A DNA stretch of 64,000 nt from an uncultured Desulfobacter sp. GTDB taxonomy: Bacteria > Desulfobacterota > Desulfobacteria > Desulfobacterales > Desulfobacteraceae. The position numbers and the translations under genes are program-made. Of this stretch, positions 62,035-64,000 are shown piece by piece (the first letter of the stretch is position 1; each line of letters opens with the position of its first letter). Location: contig NZ_OY761440.1 in assembly GCF_963664415.1 (NCBI RefSeq), forward strand, positions 1,736,001 through 1,800,000, written 5' to 3'. Under the pieces are notes generated by a model. That model saw only the letters and a program-made list of their open reading frames with translations. It was not told the origin of the DNA and did no database searches.

Positions 62035-63109
62035 TAAACGGGTCAGACTGTCCAAAGAATTTACCTTTTCCTCCCAGATCTTCCGGCACGCCCTGAGGGC
62101 CGCTGTTGCCATAACTTTAGCCGTGGGCATAGTCAAGCAGACAACCCTTTACCATGCGCTGTGGGTGCCGATAACCGTATTGGTAATCATGCGTCCCTCT
62201 TTGGGCGGCACCCTGCACATCAGCTGGAAACGGCTGGCCGGCACGGCTGCAGGGGCAGCTGCGGGTGTCCTTATCGCTTTTCTGGAGCTGCCGCTTGCTG
62301 CTATAAGCATTCTTGCCTTTGCGTTGCTGTTTTTAATTTTCTACTTCAAAGGGCGAAATTATCTTGTTTTTATCGCATTCCTGACTGCTGATCTGGTGAT
62401 CGTTCTGAGCGCAGCCTTTCCTCACCCGTGGCAAAGCGGGGCCGAACGTATGCTTGACACGTTTTTAGGCATCGGCATCGGCATCGGGGTCTCTTTTGTG
62501 GTGTGGCCGAACTTTGCCAGAAAGACGCTGCGACATGCCGTGGGCGATCTGATCGCGGCCCAGCACCGCCATTTCAGTCGGCTTCGAAAGGCCTATTTCA
62601 GTGAAATCCCGGATTCCGTCCAACTTCTTTCCGGACGACTTCAGGCCCGGGAAAGTCTGGATAACTGCACCCAGAAATGCACGGATGCAGCCATAGAGCC
62701 CGGGCTCATCCCTGGACAGCGACAGGAACTGCTTAACCTGGTGGATCTTTTCGCCAAACTCCACAGGATCTTGATTGCCCTATCTTCCATTGTCGCCCAT
62801 TCCACAGGGGTATTTAAAGGTCAGATAGAGCCTGATTTTAACAGATTGATGGATACGGTAGAGAATCAATTTTCACAATTGGAAACCTATGCCCGCACTG
62901 CTGAAAATTCTTTGTCGCCCCATGCTTTCAACGACGCTTTCAGTCGGTTTATGGCCCAGCTGGGCGCCATGCGCAAAAACGGTGAATTTGATCGATTTCC
63001 TCTGGATGCCCGGAACAACTCATCTTCTTTTATCCTGCAGATCCGTCAAATTGGAGATGGACTTGATCAGGTGTATGCCGGGCTGAAAAACCTCAGGACG
63101 CCCCAATGA
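62024..63109 (+). CDS. FUSC-family membrane protein, second half
   Basis: A 361-residue protein. Membrane helices in residues ~20-165 include the FUSC-2-type core (HALRAAVAITLAVGI, LYHALWVPITVLVIMRPSLG, GTAAGAAAGVLIAFLEL), followed by a helical soluble domain. The ATG at 62024 lies within the last codons of the preceding gene, so the two are translationally coupled and likely assemble as a heteromeric exporter. Fission of one ancestral gene, or divergence of two, could explain the pair. Confidence 0.82.
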   Translation: MQPSKRVRLSKEFTFSSQIFRHALRAAVAITLAVGIVKQTTLYHALWVPITVLVIMRPSLGGTLHISWKRLAGTAAGAAAGVLIAFLELPLAAISILAFALLFLIFYFKGRNYLVFIAFLTADLVIVLSAAFPHPWQSGAERMLDTFLGIGIGIGVSFVVWPNFARKTLRHAVGDLIAAQHRHFSRLRKAYFSEIPDSVQLLSGRLQARESLDNCTQKCTDAAIEPGLIPGQRQELLNLVDLFAKLHRILIALSSIVAHSTGVFKGQIEPDFNRLMDTVENQFSQLETYARTAENSLSPHAFNDAFSRFMAQLGAMRKNGEFDRFPLDARNNSSSFILQIRQIGDGLDQVYAGLKNLRTPQ

Positions 63110-63360
63110 CATCTCATAACATTGGCTGCCGCCCTGTAAAATTAACGCGCTTGCGGCAAGCTGATAATTAATTAGGAATACAAACGCCTATCGCTTTAAC
63201 GTCTGCTAAATTAAATAAAATCATCGATTTTTAAACCGGATTCGTAATTCGCTGCGATACGGCTAATCACAAAAATTTACTTGCTATACACCCGGAAATC
63301 AGCCTATTATTAAATAATTTCGAAATACAAATTAAAACATCTATGGAGCGATGATTTACT

Positions 63361-63756
63361 ATGAATAGAATGCTCATCGTTGATGATGAAGAAATCGGCA
63401 GAACCGTAATGGAGGAGATTTTCAGTAAGTACGGTCCATCTGTCTCGGTCTCTTCCGGTACTGATGCGCTGCAAGTCTATCAAAAAGGCATTGAAAAAGG
63501 AAAACCCTTTGATCTGGTTTTGCTGGATATCTCTCTTAAAGATATCAGCGGGATGGAGGTCTTAAAAAAAATTAAAACCATTGATGCCGGACTCAAAGAA
63601 CACAAATCCATGGTCATTATGGTTACCTCCCATGGTGAAAAAGACATCGTCATCGGTTGTATCAAATCTGGGTGTAAAGCCTATTTCATAAAACCATTAA
63701 AGCAGGATGCGGTGGATAAGAAAATGGCCGAATTGGGATTCTCCCCTGCCCAATAA
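63361..63756 (+). CDS. Stand-alone response-regulator receiver domain (CheY-like)
   Basis: A 131-residue single receiver: LIVDDEEIGRTVME at the start, acceptor Asp in LVLLDISLKDISG, Thr in VMVTSHGEKD and Lys in YFIKPLKQD. No output domain; it would act by protein contact or in a relay. It is followed 63 bases later by an HDOD gene. The 63110-63360 gap before it is AT-rich with no gene seen. Confidence 0.9.
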   Translation: MNRMLIVDDEEIGRTVMEEIFSKYGPSVSVSSGTDALQVYQKGIEKGKPFDLVLLDISLKDISGMEVLKKIKTIDAGLKEHKSMVIMVTSHGEKDIVIGCIKSGCKAYFIKPLKQDAVDKKMAELGFSPAQ

Positions 63757-63819
63757 CAGGTTCTGAACACGCTTTTTCCAAAGCGGTATTTTTTCGGCGT
63801 CACTGATCAGGAAAACCAC

Positions 63820-64000
63820 ATGAAATCATCCGGTTATCATAATAAGGCCAAACTATATCTGGATAAATTTACAGCGCTGAAAACGGTGCCGCCTGTTGCG
63901 GCCCGCCTGATGAAGATGATCGAAGAAGATACCTCTTCCCTTGAAGAATTTGAAACGGTTATCCGGGTTGACCCGACATTGGTCTTACGAATTTTAAAGC
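63820..64000 (+). CDS. HDOD-domain protein, N-terminal part (runs off the window)
   Basis: From the ATG at 63820 (CAGGAAAACCAC upstream) an open frame runs to the window end. It encodes the HDOD start: KFTALKTVPPVAARLMKMIE, then SSLEEFETVIRVDPTLVLRI, closely resembling the opening of the HDOD domain at 20976. Only 60 residues are visible, so other domains are unknown. Confidence 0.8.
   Translation, partial: MKSSGYHNKAKLYLDKFTALKTVPPVAARLMKMIEEDTSSLEEFETVIRVDPTLVLRILK

Overview
The window reads as chromosome of a strictly anaerobic, sulfate-reducer-like member of the Desulfobacterota, probably Desulfobacteraceae. The main indications are a four-subunit 2-oxoacid:ferredoxin oxidoreductase (KorDABC type, as used by acetate oxidisers running the TCA cycle oxidatively), a rubredoxin:oxygen oxidoreductase-type flavodiiron protein, a cobamide assembly cluster with a CbiR-like gene, very large hybrid sensor kinases, and many intergenic repeats. 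The taxonomic call is an inference from gene content and style; nothing in the window names the species.

Layout. 1-1.4 kb: the 5' end of a TonB-dependent receptor and a PchR-like AraC regulator, both on the minus strand. 1.7-6.5 kb: the conserved rpmH-rnpA-yidD-yidC-khpB(jag)-mnmE block, without dnaA or gidA beside it here. 6.5-9 kb: a tightly packed run of a YkgJ-type Cys-cluster protein, an unknown protein, PrmA with a terminator-like hairpin inside its coding sequence, and a secreted nuclease. 9-20 kb: signalling and housekeeping genes (diguanylate cyclase, hybrid kinase, panC, mobB, K+ channel, RapA, DUF2914, PilZ). 20-30 kb: a decayed amidohydrolase coupled to an HDOD-GAF-kinase, an aminotransferase, a divergent NAD-salvage pair (pncB/pncA), a broken DUF1016/YhcG gene, a LysR remnant and an MFS exporter. 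30-36 kb: a two-gene unit of a 1410-residue PPDK-like protein lacking the PEP/pyruvate barrel, followed by a long GAPDH homologue. 36-40 kb: an SDR gene and an AraC gene divergent from each other, then a NifA-like sigma-54 activator. 40-45.2 kb: cobU-cobS-(beta-helix protein)-cobD-cbiB-cbiR-like, a cobamide nucleotide-loop assembly and remodelling cassette. 45-51.6 kb: a BvgS-like kinase with a nearly deleted sensor domain, a flavodiiron protein and a glycosyltransferase. 51.9-54.7 kb: korDABC with a strong bidirectional terminator. 54.8-60.7 kb: a REC-Hpt protein and a 1681-residue hybrid kinase. 60.9-64 kb: two coupled FUSC half-transporters, a stand-alone receiver and the start of an HDOD protein.

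Two themes cut across the genes. First, gaps between about 18.7 and 41.7 kb hold at least eleven copies or fragments of an approximately 95-bp repeat (called R1 here, head ATAACGGCCATGGGCCGA, tail ACTTTCATATAA) in both orientations, singly, in tandem and as an inverted pair, plus two other hairpin-forming families (R2, R3). Second, several genes look internally deleted: the amidohydrolase, YhcG and LysR remnants are clearly broken, and two hybrid kinases appear to have lost most of their periplasmic ligand-binding domains in frame. The best candidates for something undescribed are the dikinase-like/GAPDH pair, the R1 repeat family, and the cobamide cassette with an inserted beta-helix gene.
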